Below, one piece after another: positions 7,536-16,836 of a stretch of 64,000 nt of DNA (its first letter is position 1; each line of letters starts with the position of its first letter). The stretch comes from Acidobacteriota bacterium (GTDB taxonomy: Bacteria; Acidobacteriota; Terriglobia; Bryobacterales; Bryobacteraceae), in NCBI GenBank assembly GCA_026394055.1, contig JAPKYZ010000045.1, positions 1 through 64,000 of the forward strand. Reading direction: 5' to 3'. Made by a program: the position numbers and the translations under genes. The notes beneath the pieces are model-generated. The model did no database searches. It was not told the DNA's origin and was given only the letters and a program-made list of their open reading frames with translations.

Positions 7536-9632
7536 ATGAAAGTCTACGAAGGCAAAGACATCCGCAACATTGCGCTGGCCGGGCACGGCCATGCTGGCAA
7601 GACTCAGCTAACAGCCGCTGCGCTGCACAGCTGTGGCGCCACCAACCGGTTGACCCGGGTCGATGAAGGGAACACGATTACCGACTTCGATGAAGAGTCG
7701 GTGTCGCGTAAGATCTCGATTTTTAGCTCAGTCGCCGCCGCGGAATGGCGCGGGGTGAAGGTGAACCTGCTGGACACGCCCGGGTTCAACTGCTTTATGA
7801 ACGACACACGCGCCGCGCTGCATGCGGCGGACGCGGCGCTGGTGGTGGTGGATGGCGTGGCCGGAGTGGAAGTGCAGACGGAGAAGGTCTGGAGCTTCGC
7901 GGAGGAGTTCAAGCTGCCGCGGGCGATCTTCATCAACAAACTGGATCGCGAAAGGTCCAGCTTTGAACGCACGCTCGACAGTATTCATCAGGTGTTTGGC
8001 CGCACCTGCGTGCCGATTCAGCTGCCCATCGGCAGTGAGCGGGACTTCCGCGGCGTCATCGATCTGGTCACCATGAAGGCGTTCCTCTATGAGCCCGATG
8101 GCAATGGTGTCGGCAAAGAAGTGGACATCCCCGCCGAGTATGCCGAAGAGGCGCAGAAGGCCCACGGCGTCCTGGTGGAGGCCGTCGCCGAGGGCGAAGA
8201 TGAGCTGATGGCCGAGTTCTTTGAGACCGGCACGCTCTCCGCCGAGCACGTGATCCAAGGCATCCACGACGAGATGAAGTACAACGCCATCGTGCCCGTG
8301 CTGTGCGGCAGCGCGCTGCGCAATATCGGCACTTGCCAGATGCTCCAGTTCTGCCGCATCTTCTTCCCGGCCGCCACCGAGCACCCGGTGATCCACTTGC
8401 GTCAGGGCGATCGCGAGATCGACCGCGACGTCTCAGACGCTCAGGCCCCGGCAGCCTTCGTCTTCAAGACGGCCGCCGACGCCTTCCAAGGCCGCGTGAC
8501 CTACTTCAAAGTTCTTTCTGGAGTGGTGCGCAATGATGCGCACTTGGTGAATTCACGCACCCATACCGAGGAGCGGCTGGCCCATATCGGCATCCCCTTC
8601 GGCAAGACCCTGCAGCCCGTCACCGAGCTGCACGCGGGCGATATCGGCGTCGTGGCCAAGCTGAAAGACACGCTGACCGGCGATACGCTGGCCGATAAAT
8701 CGAACCAGGTGGCGCTGGCGCCGCTCCATGTCGAGGAGCCTTCGATCGCCTACGCCATCCAGGCCAAGAGCCGCCAGGATGAAGACCGCATGGCGAACGC
8801 CGTGCACAAGGTGCTGGAAGAAGATCTCGCCCTCCGCTTCTACCGCGACCCGCAGACTCAGGAGTTTCTGGTGGCCGGTGCCGGGCAGCAGCATGTCGAG
8901 ATCGTCGTCAGCCGCTTGCGCCGCAAGTACGGCGTGGACGTAGCGCTCAAGGCGCCCAAAGTCCCGTATCGGGAAACCATTCGCGGGTTTGCCGATGTGC
9001 AGGGGCGCCACAAAAAGCAGACCGGCGGCCACGGCCAGTTTGGCGATGTCTGGGTGAAGGTGGAACCGCTGCCCCGGGGCGGCAAGTTCGAGTTTGTCAA
9101 CGCCACCTTCGGCGGCAGCGTCCCCCGCAACTTCGTACCCGCCGTCGAGAAGGGCTTCCTCGAAACCTCGGCCAATGGCTATCTGGCCGGCTTCCCGATG
9201 GTCGATTTCCGGGTGACGCTTTACGACGGCAGCTATCACGATGTCGATAGCTCCGAAATGTCGTTCAAGATGGCGGCGCGCAAGGCGTTCAAGGCCGCCA
9301 TGGCCATCGCCAAGCCCGTGCTGCTGGAGCCGGTGATGAACGTCACCGTGCAGGCACCGGTGGAGTTCGCTGGAGACTTGATGGGCGACCTCAACGGCCG
9401 CCGCGGCCGCATCGCCGGTATGGAGACCAAGGGCAGCACACAGGTCATCCGCGCGCAGGCTCCGATGGCCGAGATGCTGACCTACCAAAGCGACTTGACC
9501 TCGATGACGCAAGGCCGGGCCAGCTTCATCATGGAGTTTGACCACTACGACTACGTGCCGCAACTGCAGGCCGAGAAGATCATCGCCGCGGCCCGGGCCG
9601 CACGGACGGGTGACGACGAAGAGGATGAGTAA
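7536..9632 (+). CDS. Elongation factor G-like GTPase (EF-G paralogue)
   Basis: A 698-aa translational GTPase with the full EF-G layout: G domain, domain II, and domains III-V with the C-terminal fold intact to about residue 680. The P-loop is GHGHAGKT (residues 16-23), G3 is DTPGF (80-84) and G4 is NKLD (134-137). The canonical switch I signature ERGITI is absent; the aligned stretch reads SRKISI. This marks the EF-G-like (EFG-II type) paralogue rather than the housekeeping fusA, which usually sits in the rps operon. Such paralogues may lack full translocase activity. It stands alone, divergent from the MATE gene. Confidence 0.9.
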   Translation: MKVYEGKDIRNIALAGHGHAGKTQLTAAALHSCGATNRLTRVDEGNTITDFDEESVSRKISIFSSVAAAEWRGVKVNLLDTPGFNCFMNDTRAALHAADAALVVVDGVAGVEVQTEKVWSFAEEFKLPRAIFINKLDRERSSFERTLDSIHQVFGRTCVPIQLPIGSERDFRGVIDLVTMKAFLYEPDGNGVGKEVDIPAEYAEEAQKAHGVLVEAVAEGEDELMAEFFETGTLSAEHVIQGIHDEMKYNAIVPVLCGSALRNIGTCQMLQFCRIFFPAATEHPVIHLRQGDREIDRDVSDAQAPAAFVFKTAADAFQGRVTYFKVLSGVVRNDAHLVNSRTHTEERLAHIGIPFGKTLQPVTELHAGDIGVVAKLKDTLTGDTLADKSNQVALAPLHVEEPSIAYAIQAKSRQDEDRMANAVHKVLEEDLALRFYRDPQTQEFLVAGAGQQHVEIVVSRLRRKYGVDVALKAPKVPYRETIRGFADVQGRHKKQTGGHGQFGDVWVKVEPLPRGGKFEFVNATFGGSVPRNFVPAVEKGFLETSANGYLAGFPMVDFRVTLYDGSYHDVDSSEMSFKMAARKAFKAAMAIAKPVLLEPVMNVTVQAPVEFAGDLMGDLNGRRGRIAGMETKGSTQVIRAQAPMAEMLTYQSDLTSMTQGRASFIMEFDHYDYVPQLQAEKIIAAARAARTGDDEEDE

Positions 9633-9682
9633 GGCTCGCCGGTGCACCCCGAGTCGTGCGGCCGATGTGAGATGCTCAAGGC

Positions 9683-10012
9683 ATGAAGCTCTATCTGATT
9701 GGAGTTTTCACGCCGCTGTTGACCGCCGCCTTGGCGATCCCGCTGATCTTGCAGCGGGTGCCGCCCAACATCTGGTACGGCTTCCGGACGTCAAAGACAT
9801 TGTCTGACCCACGCATCTGGTACCAAGCCAATGCCACTTCCGGACGGTATCTGCTGGTGGCGAGCCTGTTGTCACTGGCTCTGGGAGCCGGGCTGATCTG
9901 GTTGGGCCAGGACCTCCCGGAGAATCAACGTGTCGTGTGGAGCGCGCTCGGCAATTGCGCCGCGATCGTAACGGCCTTAGCCGCGTCGTTTGTCCAACTG
10001 CGGAAGCTGTAG
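9683..10012 (+). CDS. SdpI-family membrane protein
   Basis: A 109-aa protein with three predicted membrane segments (about residues 1-23, 57-77 and 86-107). Between the first two lies the SdpI-family signature: PNIWYGFRT, then TL, then WYQAN. In Bacillus SdpI gives immunity to the SdpC toxin, but most family members have no known role. No SdpC-like gene is adjacent. Confidence 0.75.
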   Translation: MKLYLIGVFTPLLTAALAIPLILQRVPPNIWYGFRTSKTLSDPRIWYQANATSGRYLLVASLLSLALGAGLIWLGQDLPENQRVVWSALGNCAAIVTALAASFVQLRKL

Positions 10013-10097
10013 CTGCTGGCCGGCGGTAGCGGCCAAGTTTGTTCGCCATTCGCCCCATTTTCTGTCGCCCGGCCCGCCGTCCGGCGTACTATTTCTC

Positions 10098-12539
10098 ATG
10101 ACCGATTTCCGCTATGCCCTCCGCACACTGCAGCGCGCACCAGGTTTTGCCGCCGCCGCCATTCTCTGCATGGGCTTGGGCATCGGCGCCAACACGGCCA
10201 TCTTCACGGTGGTGAACGCCGTGGTGATGCGGCCGCTCAATTACGCTGCGCCAGAGCGGTTGCTGCGGGTCTACACCGAGTTTCCCGGCTTCCCGGGCGG
10301 CGGCCTCAAGAAGTTCTGGATGTCGCCGCCCGAGCTGCTGGATCTCCGGCAGCTGACCAAGCAATGGGAGGCACTGGAAGGCTACGCCATCACGGGCGTC
10401 AACTTCTCCGGCGGCCAGGAGCCCTTGCGCGTCACCGCCGCACAGCTCACCGGTGGCATGTTGCCGATGCTGGGCGTGGCTCCGCGGGTGGGCCGCCACC
10501 TGACAAGTGAAGATGACCGCTTTGGCGCGCCGCTGAGCATCATGATCTCCGACGGCCTCTACCAGCGGGCCTTCGGCGGCGCGCCCGCCATCGTGGGCCG
10601 GGAAGTGAAGGTGAATGGGCTGACGGCCACGGTGGCCGGAGTGATGCCCGCGGGCTTTGCGTTCCCGCCCGGTGAAACGGACCCGCCGGAGATCTGGGTT
10701 CCGATGCAGCTGAATCTGTCGAGCCCTGGCAGCCGGTCCAGCCACTTCCTCTCCGTCGTTGGCCGCCTGAAGCCGGGCGTCTCGCCCAAGCAGGCGCAGG
10801 ATGAACTGCAGCAGATCGTCAATGAGCAGGGCCCGCGCGCCACGCCCAACACTCATCTGTTCCACCCGGTGAACCACACGCTGGTCGCGCTGCCCTGGCA
10901 GGACGAGATTGTGGGCGGCGTGCGGACGGCGATGTGGGTGATGTTGGGGGCGGTCGCGTTTGTGTTGTTGATCGCGTGCGTGAATGTGGGCAATCTGCTG
11001 CTGGCCCGCGCCGAATCCCGCCATCACGAGATCGCCGTGCGCAAGGCCGTGGGCGCCAGCAACTGGACCCTGATCCGGCAATGCGCCGTGGAAGGGCTGG
11101 TGCTGGCTGCCGCCGGTGCGCTGGTGGGCTTGCTGCTGGCCAAGGGCGGGTTGACGCTGATCTTGAACTTGAACCAGGGCAGCATTCCGCGGGCGGCCGA
11201 GATCAGCATGGATTGGCCGGTGCTGGCCTTTACGCTGCTGGCGACGTTGATCACCGGGCTGCTGTTTGGCCTGGCGCCGCTGGCGCAGATCTCGGCGGCC
11301 TCGCATGAATCGCTGAAGACGGCCGCCGGACGCAGCTCCGGCACCGCCCGCTCCAACATCATTCGCCGCGTGCTGGTGGCCAGCGAACTGGCGCTGGCAT
11401 TGGTGCTGCTGGTGGGCGCGTCGCTGATGGTGAAGACGTTTTGGAAGCTGCAGCAGGTGAACATCGGCCTGGAGCCGGACCGCGTTGTCACCATGCGGCT
11501 GGCGCTGCCGCAATCGCAGTATCCGCAGTCGGGGCAAGCGCTCTCGTTCTTCGCCTCACTGCGGGACCGAGTGGCCGCCATGCCCGGCGTCGAAGCGGCC
11601 ACGGTCTTCAGTGGCATGCCGCCCGTGCGGCCGCTCAACGCCAATGACACCGAGATTGAAGGCTTTGTACCGCGCCCCGGCGGGCCCATCCAGAACTGCG
11701 ACTACTGGCAAACCGTTTCGCCAGGATTCTTTGAGACGCTGAAGGTCCGCCTGATCGAGGGCCGTTTCCTGGATGAGCGCGACGGCGCGGAAGCCCCGCG
11801 CGTGGCGGTGGTGAATCAGACCTTCGCGCGCACGTTCTATGGCCATAGCTCCGCTGTGGGCCGCCGCATCCGGCCGGGGTCAGAGGGGGCCTGGGCCACG
11901 ATTGTCGGCGTCGTGGGCGACATCAAGAACGCCGGGCCCGACAAGCCCACCGGGACTGAGCTGTTTCTGCCGCGGATGCAGTCCGGTGGCTTCGGCGCGC
12001 GCGGGGCCTTTCTGGCCTTCCGCACCACCGGCGATCCAAGACTGCTACTGCCTGCCGTCCGCGCCGAGATTGCGCGAATGGACCCGGCTCTTCCCATTGC
12101 TCAAGTACGGCTGCTGGACGAGATTGTCGGCGCCGCCAGCGCGCGCCCGCGTTTCCTGACGGCACTGCTGGGGCTGTTTGCCGTTGTCGCCCTGATGCTG
12201 GCGGCGGTGGGAATTTATGGCGTCATCTCCTACACCGTGGCCCAGCGGACGCAGGAGTTCGGCATCCGCATCGCCATCGGAGCCAGCCCCGCCAACGTGC
12301 TCGCTCTGGTGCTGCGGCAGGGGGCGTGGCTGGGCGCTGCCGGTGTCGTGATCGGTGCGGGCGGCGCGGCCCTGCTCGCCCGCTTCTTGAAGGAGCTGCT
12401 GTTTGGCGTCGAGATTTACGACCCCGCTGCCTTCCTCGGCACTGCGGCGCTGCTAGCTGCCGTCGTGCTGGCCGCCAGCTACATCCCCGCACGGCGAGCG
12501 ACGAAGACCGACCCGATCATCGCCCTGCGCGCCGAATAG
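10098..12539 (+). CDS. ADOP-type ABC transporter permease (MacB/FtsX fold)
   Basis: An 813-aa permease with two MacB_PCD/FtsX units: a TM helix near residue 20, a periplasmic domain, three TM helices around 275-430, then a second periplasmic domain and three TM helices around 690-810. It ends with the family-typical PARRATKTDPIIALR. The N terminus (DFRYALRTLQRAPGF) is characteristic of the acidobacterial duplicated orphan permeases. The start was set at ATG 10098; the longer frame overlaps the SdpI gene. No ATPase gene is adjacent, as is usual for this group, so its partner and substrate are unknown. Confidence 0.88.
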   Translation: MTDFRYALRTLQRAPGFAAAAILCMGLGIGANTAIFTVVNAVVMRPLNYAAPERLLRVYTEFPGFPGGGLKKFWMSPPELLDLRQLTKQWEALEGYAITGVNFSGGQEPLRVTAAQLTGGMLPMLGVAPRVGRHLTSEDDRFGAPLSIMISDGLYQRAFGGAPAIVGREVKVNGLTATVAGVMPAGFAFPPGETDPPEIWVPMQLNLSSPGSRSSHFLSVVGRLKPGVSPKQAQDELQQIVNEQGPRATPNTHLFHPVNHTLVALPWQDEIVGGVRTAMWVMLGAVAFVLLIACVNVGNLLLARAESRHHEIAVRKAVGASNWTLIRQCAVEGLVLAAAGALVGLLLAKGGLTLILNLNQGSIPRAAEISMDWPVLAFTLLATLITGLLFGLAPLAQISAASHESLKTAAGRSSGTARSNIIRRVLVASELALALVLLVGASLMVKTFWKLQQVNIGLEPDRVVTMRLALPQSQYPQSGQALSFFASLRDRVAAMPGVEAATVFSGMPPVRPLNANDTEIEGFVPRPGGPIQNCDYWQTVSPGFFETLKVRLIEGRFLDERDGAEAPRVAVVNQTFARTFYGHSSAVGRRIRPGSEGAWATIVGVVGDIKNAGPDKPTGTELFLPRMQSGGFGARGAFLAFRTTGDPRLLLPAVRAEIARMDPALPIAQVRLLDEIVGAASARPRFLTALLGLFAVVALMLAAVGIYGVISYTVAQRTQEFGIRIAIGASPANVLALVLRQGAWLGAAGVVIGAGGAALLARFLKELLFGVEIYDPAAFLGTAALLAAVVLAASYIPARRATKTDPIIALRAE

Positions 12540-12588
12540 CTCCGCTGGCAGAAAAGCCCACGCCCGGCAGCGATATCCTGAAAGCCGC

Positions 12589-13173
12589 ATGAGTCTCCCC
12601 GAGATCATCGGCACCGCCGCAGGCATCGGCTTTCTGGCGGGCATCCGTCTGTATGCCACAGTTTTCGTGCTGGGCATGCTGATCCGCTTCCAAGTGATCC
12701 AGCTGACGGAGCAGTTTGAGCCGATGCTGCACCTGGCCTCGCTGCCTGTGCTGATCACGGCCTTTGTGCTAGCGGGTCTGGAGTTCGTGTCGGACAAGAT
12801 TGCGTGGCTTGATTCCATCTGGGATACCGTGCACACCTTCGTCCGCCCCATCGGCGCCGTTGTGCTGGCGGTCACCTCCGTCAGCTCCATGGACCCGGGC
12901 CTGCGGACCGCGCTGGCATTGATGATGGGCACCGCGGCGCTCTCCAGCCACACGGCCAAGTCCGCCACGCGCGTCGCTGTCAACCACTCACCGGAGCCGG
13001 TGTCGAACATTTTTGTCAGCCTCGCGGAAGATCTATTTTTGCCGCTGGGCATGTGGCTGACGTTCCACTATCCGCTGGTGGTGTTGGGCTTGGTGGTGGC
13101 GTTTGTGGCGGCGATGATCTGGTCGATCCGGAAGATCATCCGGTTTTTGCGGATGCGGAAGGCGAGGGCTTAA
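12589..13173 (+). CDS. DUF4126 membrane protein
   Basis: A 194-aa protein with about five hydrophobic segments; the N terminus (GTAAGIGFLAGIRLYATVF) and the KIAWLDSIWDTVHTFVRP region match DUF4126, a family of unknown function. Its stop overlaps the start of the sulfatase (TAATG). Confidence 0.75.
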   Translation: MSLPEIIGTAAGIGFLAGIRLYATVFVLGMLIRFQVIQLTEQFEPMLHLASLPVLITAFVLAGLEFVSDKIAWLDSIWDTVHTFVRPIGAVVLAVTSVSSMDPGLRTALALMMGTAALSSHTAKSATRVAVNHSPEPVSNIFVSLAEDLFLPLGMWLTFHYPLVVLGLVVAFVAAMIWSIRKIIRFLRMRKARA

Positions 13174-14825
13174 TGCGGACCATGCGACGGCGGGATCTGT
13201 TGGGGGCCGGGGCGCTCGGTTTAGCGGCACCACTGGTGGGTAGCGCGGCGGCACGGCGGCCCAACGTCGTGCTGATCATCTCAGATGACCAGGGCTATGG
13301 CGACCTGTCACTGCACGGCAATCCGCATCTGGAAACACCGCGGCTTGATTCAATTGGCCGCGATGGCGTGCAGTTCACGCAGTTTCATTGCAGCCCCGTC
13401 TGCTCCCCCACCCGCGCCAGCTTGATGACGGGCCGCTACAACTACCGCACCGGAGTCGTCGACACCTACATTGGCCGCTCCATGATGCGGCCGGGTGAAG
13501 TGACCATGGCCGAGGTCTTCCGCCAGGGTGGCTACCGCACGGGCTTGTTCGGCAAATGGCACTTGGGCGATCACTACCCGCTGCGCCCCAACGATCGCGG
13601 CTTTGAAACCACCGTCAGCCACTTCGGCGGCGGCATCGGCCAACCGTCTGACCCCCCCGGAGGCGAGCGCTACTTTGACCCACTGCTCCAACGCAACGGC
13701 GTGCCGGAGCGGTTCCGCGGCTACTGCACCGACATCTTCTTTGATGAGGCGATGCGGTTTATCGACACCCACCGCACGCGCCCGTTCTTCACCTACATCG
13801 CCACTAACGCGCCACACACGCCGCTGGAAGTAGTGGATGAGCTGGCTGCGCCCTACCGTCAGAAGGGCCTGGATGAGACCACGGCTCGAATCTATGGCAT
13901 GGTCCGCAACCTTGATCAGAACACCGGGCGGCTGCTCGACCAGTTGAAGAAGCTCCGCCTGGAGCAGGACACGATCGTTGTCTTCATGACCGACAACGGC
14001 CCGCAGCAGCCGCGCTACAACGCCGGCATGCGTGGGCTAAAAGGCACCGTCTATGAAGGTGGCATCCGCGTGCCGTGCTTCCTGCGCTGGCCGGGCCGGA
14101 TCGCGGCGGGAACGAAAGAGAACCGCGTGGCGGCGCACATCGATCTGCTGCCGACGCTCGCTGGGGCGTGCGGGCTGCCGCTGCCGAAGGTGAAGATCGA
14201 CGGCCGCGACTTGCTTAAGCCCGCTGAACCCAACCGGACGCTCTTCTTCCAATGGCACCGCGGCGATGCTCCAGAGCCGTGGCGGCAAGCGTGTGCGCGA
14301 ACGCAGCGCTGGAAGCTGGTGGAGAACAAAGAACTGTTCGACCTCGAAGCGGACCCAGCGGAATCGACCAACGTGGCCGCGAAGAATCCCGAAGTGGTGG
14401 CGCAGCTCGACCGCGCCTATCGCGCCTGGTTTGCGGACGTGGGCGAAAAAGGCTATGACCCCATCCGCATCCCTATCGGCACGCCGCAGGAGAACCCGGT
14501 GATGCTCAGCCAGCAGGACTGGCGCGGTCCGCGAGCCTCCTGGGGGCCGGACGCACTGGGGCACTGGGAGGTGGACATTGCGCAAGCGGGCAAGTATGAA
14601 GTCAGCTTCCTGATGCCGCCCCAAGGCGCACCCGCCAAGGTCACGTTCCGGCTCGGTGGTGTCGAGCGCGTGCTGCCGGTGACAGGTGAACTGGCGGCGG
14701 CCCGCATCGCGAGCATCGATCTACCGGCCGGGCCCGCGCGATTGGAGGCAATTCTCGATGTGGCAGGCAAAACGCGCGGCCCGCGCTTTGTGTCTCTGCG
14801 GCGGCTGGATGGAGCGGTAAAATAG
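13173..14825 (+). CDS. Tat-exported sulfatase with C-terminal extension
   Basis: A 550-aa arylsulfatase-type hydrolase. A twin-arginine signal (RRRDLLGAGALGL, from residue 5) leads into a metal site with Asp38/Asp39 (IISDDQGYGD) and the formylglycine motif C77-S-P-T-R81 followed by ASLMTG. The catalytic Cys would be oxidised by a formylglycine-generating enzyme, not seen in this window. After the sulfatase fold (ending near residue 440) an extra region of about 100 aa looks like a beta-sandwich, possibly carbohydrate binding. The start is ATG 13173, overlapping the DUF4126 stop. Substrate unknown; sulfated polysaccharide is a reasonable guess. Confidence 0.88.
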   Translation: MRTMRRRDLLGAGALGLAAPLVGSAAARRPNVVLIISDDQGYGDLSLHGNPHLETPRLDSIGRDGVQFTQFHCSPVCSPTRASLMTGRYNYRTGVVDTYIGRSMMRPGEVTMAEVFRQGGYRTGLFGKWHLGDHYPLRPNDRGFETTVSHFGGGIGQPSDPPGGERYFDPLLQRNGVPERFRGYCTDIFFDEAMRFIDTHRTRPFFTYIATNAPHTPLEVVDELAAPYRQKGLDETTARIYGMVRNLDQNTGRLLDQLKKLRLEQDTIVVFMTDNGPQQPRYNAGMRGLKGTVYEGGIRVPCFLRWPGRIAAGTKENRVAAHIDLLPTLAGACGLPLPKVKIDGRDLLKPAEPNRTLFFQWHRGDAPEPWRQACARTQRWKLVENKELFDLEADPAESTNVAAKNPEVVAQLDRAYRAWFADVGEKGYDPIRIPIGTPQENPVMLSQQDWRGPRASWGPDALGHWEVDIAQAGKYEVSFLMPPQGAPAKVTFRLGGVERVLPVTGELAAARIASIDLPAGPARLEAILDVAGKTRGPRFVSLRRLDGAVK

Positions 14826-14836
14826 GGCTTAGGTCT

Positions 14837-15007
14837 ATGGAGAAAGTGACGCGTCAGGCATCGGCCCGAAAGAACGGAGTAGAACTCAAGCGGGTCTCGG
14901 AACTTGGGAAAGAACTTCGCAAGATCTCTGACTCCTATGTTGCCAAGGGTGGCAAACTGCTGAACCGGCGCGAACTGGAGCGCGAACTGGCGGAGCGCCG
15001 CAGTTAG
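14837..15007 (+). CDS. Small hypothetical protein (56 aa)
   Basis: A short open frame starting 11 bp after the sulfatase stop. The product is highly charged and probably helical, ending NRRELERELAERRS. The composition resembles small antitoxins that precede PIN toxins, but no PIN domain follows. Ribosome binding site weak (TTAGG). Function unknown. Confidence 0.45.
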   Translation: MEKVTRQASARKNGVELKRVSELGKELRKISDSYVAKGGKLLNRRELERELAERRS

Positions 15008-15070
15008 TCCGACTAGTTGTCGACGGTGATGTTTGGAGTCTTTGTCGCGGGCCGCGTAAGCCCATAAACG

Positions 15071-15259
15071 ATGTTCCTGAACGAGAATCCTTTGATTGAA
15101 AGCCCAGGAAAACCAGAACTGCAGACGGTCAGCCTCACTCCCGGGCCCGCTCAGGAGGTGAAAAGGGCGATCTTCACCTCCATGAAAGACGTCTGGGCGC
15201 AATTGCCCGAGACATCAGATAGCACCCTGGCGGTCGAGGAAGACCGCGACGGTGGCTGA
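15071..15259 (+). CDS. Possible small hypothetical protein (62 aa)
   Basis: Open frame of 62 codons between the sulfatase region and pyrR, with no recognised motif and no clear ribosome binding site. It could be a remnant or non-coding. Listed so that this interval is described. Confidence 0.2.
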   Translation: MFLNENPLIESPGKPELQTVSLTPGPAQEVKRAIFTSMKDVWAQLPETSDSTLAVEEDRDGG

Positions 15260-15286
15260 GTGCGCAAGTTGTCGAATACCCGGAGG

Positions 15287-15316
15287 GTCAATCCTTCCGC
15301 GTCATTGCGGATTGAC
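15287..15316 (+). promoter_or_regulatory. Hairpin in the pyrR-pyrB-pyrC leader
   Basis: GTCAAT (15287-15292) pairs with ATTGAC (15311-15316), and CCGC (15297-15300) with GCGG (15307-15310) around a 6-nt loop. A CCTT bulge lies on the 5' side; the alternative GTCAATCC/GGATTGAC pairing gives 8 contiguous pairs. It ends 25 nt before the pyrR start. A stem with an asymmetric bulge upstream of pyrR fits a PyrR-responsive leader, but the known PyrR-binding consensus was not recognised. Confidence 0.45.
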
Positions 15317-15341
15317 GTTGTGCTACGTTAGGCCTTAACGC

Positions 15342-15893
15342 ATGTCGGCTACCCGCGAGAAAGCTCAATTGATGTCGGCCTCGGAGATTGACCGGACGCT
15401 GGTCCGGTTGGCTCACGAGATTTTGGAGAAGACCGAAGACCTTTCGGCGCTCGCCTTTATCGGTATCCGTCGCCGCGGCGTGCCGCTGGCGACGCGGTTG
15501 GCGGCCAAGATTGCCGCGCTCGAGAACCGCGAAGTCCCGGTGGGCATCTTGGACATCAATCTCTACCGCGACGACTTGACCACGGTGGGCGCAGCGCCGG
15601 TGCTGAACTCCACCGACATTCCGTTTGATGTCACCGGCAAGGATATTGTCTTGACCGACGACGTGCTCTACACCGGGCGCACTGTGCGGGCGGCGCTGGA
15701 TGCGCTGTTCGACCACGGCCGCCCGGCCCGCGTCCAACTGTTATGCCTGATCGACCGGGGCCATCGTGAGCTGCCGATTTCGGCCCGCTATGTGGGCCGC
15801 GAAGTGCAAACCACGGCCACTGAGATCATCGAAGTAAAGTTCCAGGAGATTGACGGCCTGGAGAAAGTGCTACTGGTCGAAAAGATCAGCTAG
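15342..15893 (+). CDS. pyrR: PyrR bifunctional regulator / uracil phosphoribosyltransferase
   Basis: A 183-aa protein of the type I phosphoribosyltransferase fold. The PRPP-binding loop is DIVLTDDVLYTGRT (residues 101-114), and DINLYRDDLT near 71-80 is the PyrR family signature. PyrR binds pyr mRNA when UMP or UTP is high and reduces expression of pyrimidine genes. It is first in a pyrR-pyrB-pyrC operon and is preceded by a structured leader. An internal ATG (15372) is possible but lacks a ribosome binding site. Confidence 0.93.
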   Translation: MSATREKAQLMSASEIDRTLVRLAHEILEKTEDLSALAFIGIRRRGVPLATRLAAKIAALENREVPVGILDINLYRDDLTTVGAAPVLNSTDIPFDVTGKDIVLTDDVLYTGRTVRAALDALFDHGRPARVQLLCLIDRGHRELPISARYVGREVQTTATEIIEVKFQEIDGLEKVLLVEKIS

Positions 15894-15912
15894 TGGAGAA
15901 CAAAGCTTAAGC

Positions 15913-16836
15913 GTGCAAGGCCTGCTGGGTATTCAAGACCTTCCCCGGACTGAAATCGAGGCGATTCTCGAACGGGCGAAGTTTTTCCAAACGCCGCAAC
16001 AGCGCGGCACGGCGCTCACCGGGCGCATGATCGTCAACCTCTTCTTTGAGGCTTCAACGCGCACCCGGGTGAGCTTTGAGATCGCCGCGCGCCGGTTGGG
16101 CGCGGATGCGATTTCGATCACCGCGTCCGGGTCCAGTGTCTCGAAAGGCGAATCGCTGGTCGATACACTCGCCACCTTGGCAGCTATGCGGCCGGACGCG
16201 ATTGTGATGCGGCATGCGGCCTCCGGTGCACCGCACTTTCTGGCGCGACACCTGGATATTCCGATCATCAACGCGGGCGACGGTACGCATGAGCATCCGA
16301 CGCAGGCACTGCTTGATGCGCGCACGATTCTCGACCATCGGCCCACGCTCGAAGGTCTGCGCGTCGCCATCATTGGCGACCTGGCGCACTCACGCGTCGC
16401 GCGGTCCAACATTCATCTGCTGTCAAAGTTCGGCGCCTCCATCGTGCTTTGCGGTCCACCCACTCTGTTGCCCAAGCAGATGGGGCAGTTGGCGCCGGGG
16501 GTCACGTTGACCCACGACATCCGCGAGGCGATTGCGGGTGCCGATGTGGTGATGATGTTGCGGGTCCAATTGGAGCGGCAACATGAAGCGCCCATCGCGC
16601 ACAGCGAGTATTTTGGCTTCTACGGTCTGCGCGCGGAGCATCTGCCGTTGGCCAAGAAAGATGTGCTGGTGATGCATCCGGGCCCCATCAACCGCGGCCA
16701 CGAGATTGCGTCCGAAGTAGCGGATTCCAAACAGTCGGTGATTTTGAACCAAGTGGAGAACGGGATTGCGGTGCGCATGGCGGTGCTGGAACGCGTGACG
16801 GTGTTGGAACGCGAGACGGTGGGAGGCGCAGCCTAA
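15913..16836 (+). CDS. pyrB: Aspartate carbamoyltransferase catalytic chain
   Basis: Second step of UMP synthesis: carbamoyl phosphate plus L-aspartate to N-carbamoyl-L-aspartate. The 307-aa length is normal. The carbamoyl-phosphate loop FFEASTRTRVSFE lies at residues 44-56, and HPTQALLD is present. The best start by family length is GTG 15913; a GGAG at 15895-15898 is 14 nt away, longer than ideal, and no ATG fits. The stop overlaps the pyrC start (TAATG). No pyrI regulatory-subunit gene is present. Confidence 0.93.
   Translation: MQGLLGIQDLPRTEIEAILERAKFFQTPQQRGTALTGRMIVNLFFEASTRTRVSFEIAARRLGADAISITASGSSVSKGESLVDTLATLAAMRPDAIVMRHAASGAPHFLARHLDIPIINAGDGTHEHPTQALLDARTILDHRPTLEGLRVAIIGDLAHSRVARSNIHLLSKFGASIVLCGPPTLLPKQMGQLAPGVTLTHDIREAIAGADVVMMLRVQLERQHEAPIAHSEYFGFYGLRAEHLPLAKKDVLVMHPGPINRGHEIASEVADSKQSVILNQVENGIAVRMAVLERVTVLERETVGGAA

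Noticed and set aside
9683-10012. SdpI-like gene as part of a cannibalism toxin-immunity system
   Set aside because: No SdpC-like or SdpAB-like gene is adjacent; the family is broad and mostly uncharacterised.
10089-11537. 482-codon minus-strand open frame
   Set aside because: Antisense to the ADOP permease; translation is a Gln/His/Arg-rich shadow of the GC-rich codons.
15312-15340. TTGACG / TTAACG as a pyrR promoter
   Set aside because: The 17-bp spacing fits but the -10 matches only two consensus bases, and the -35 lies within the leader hairpin.
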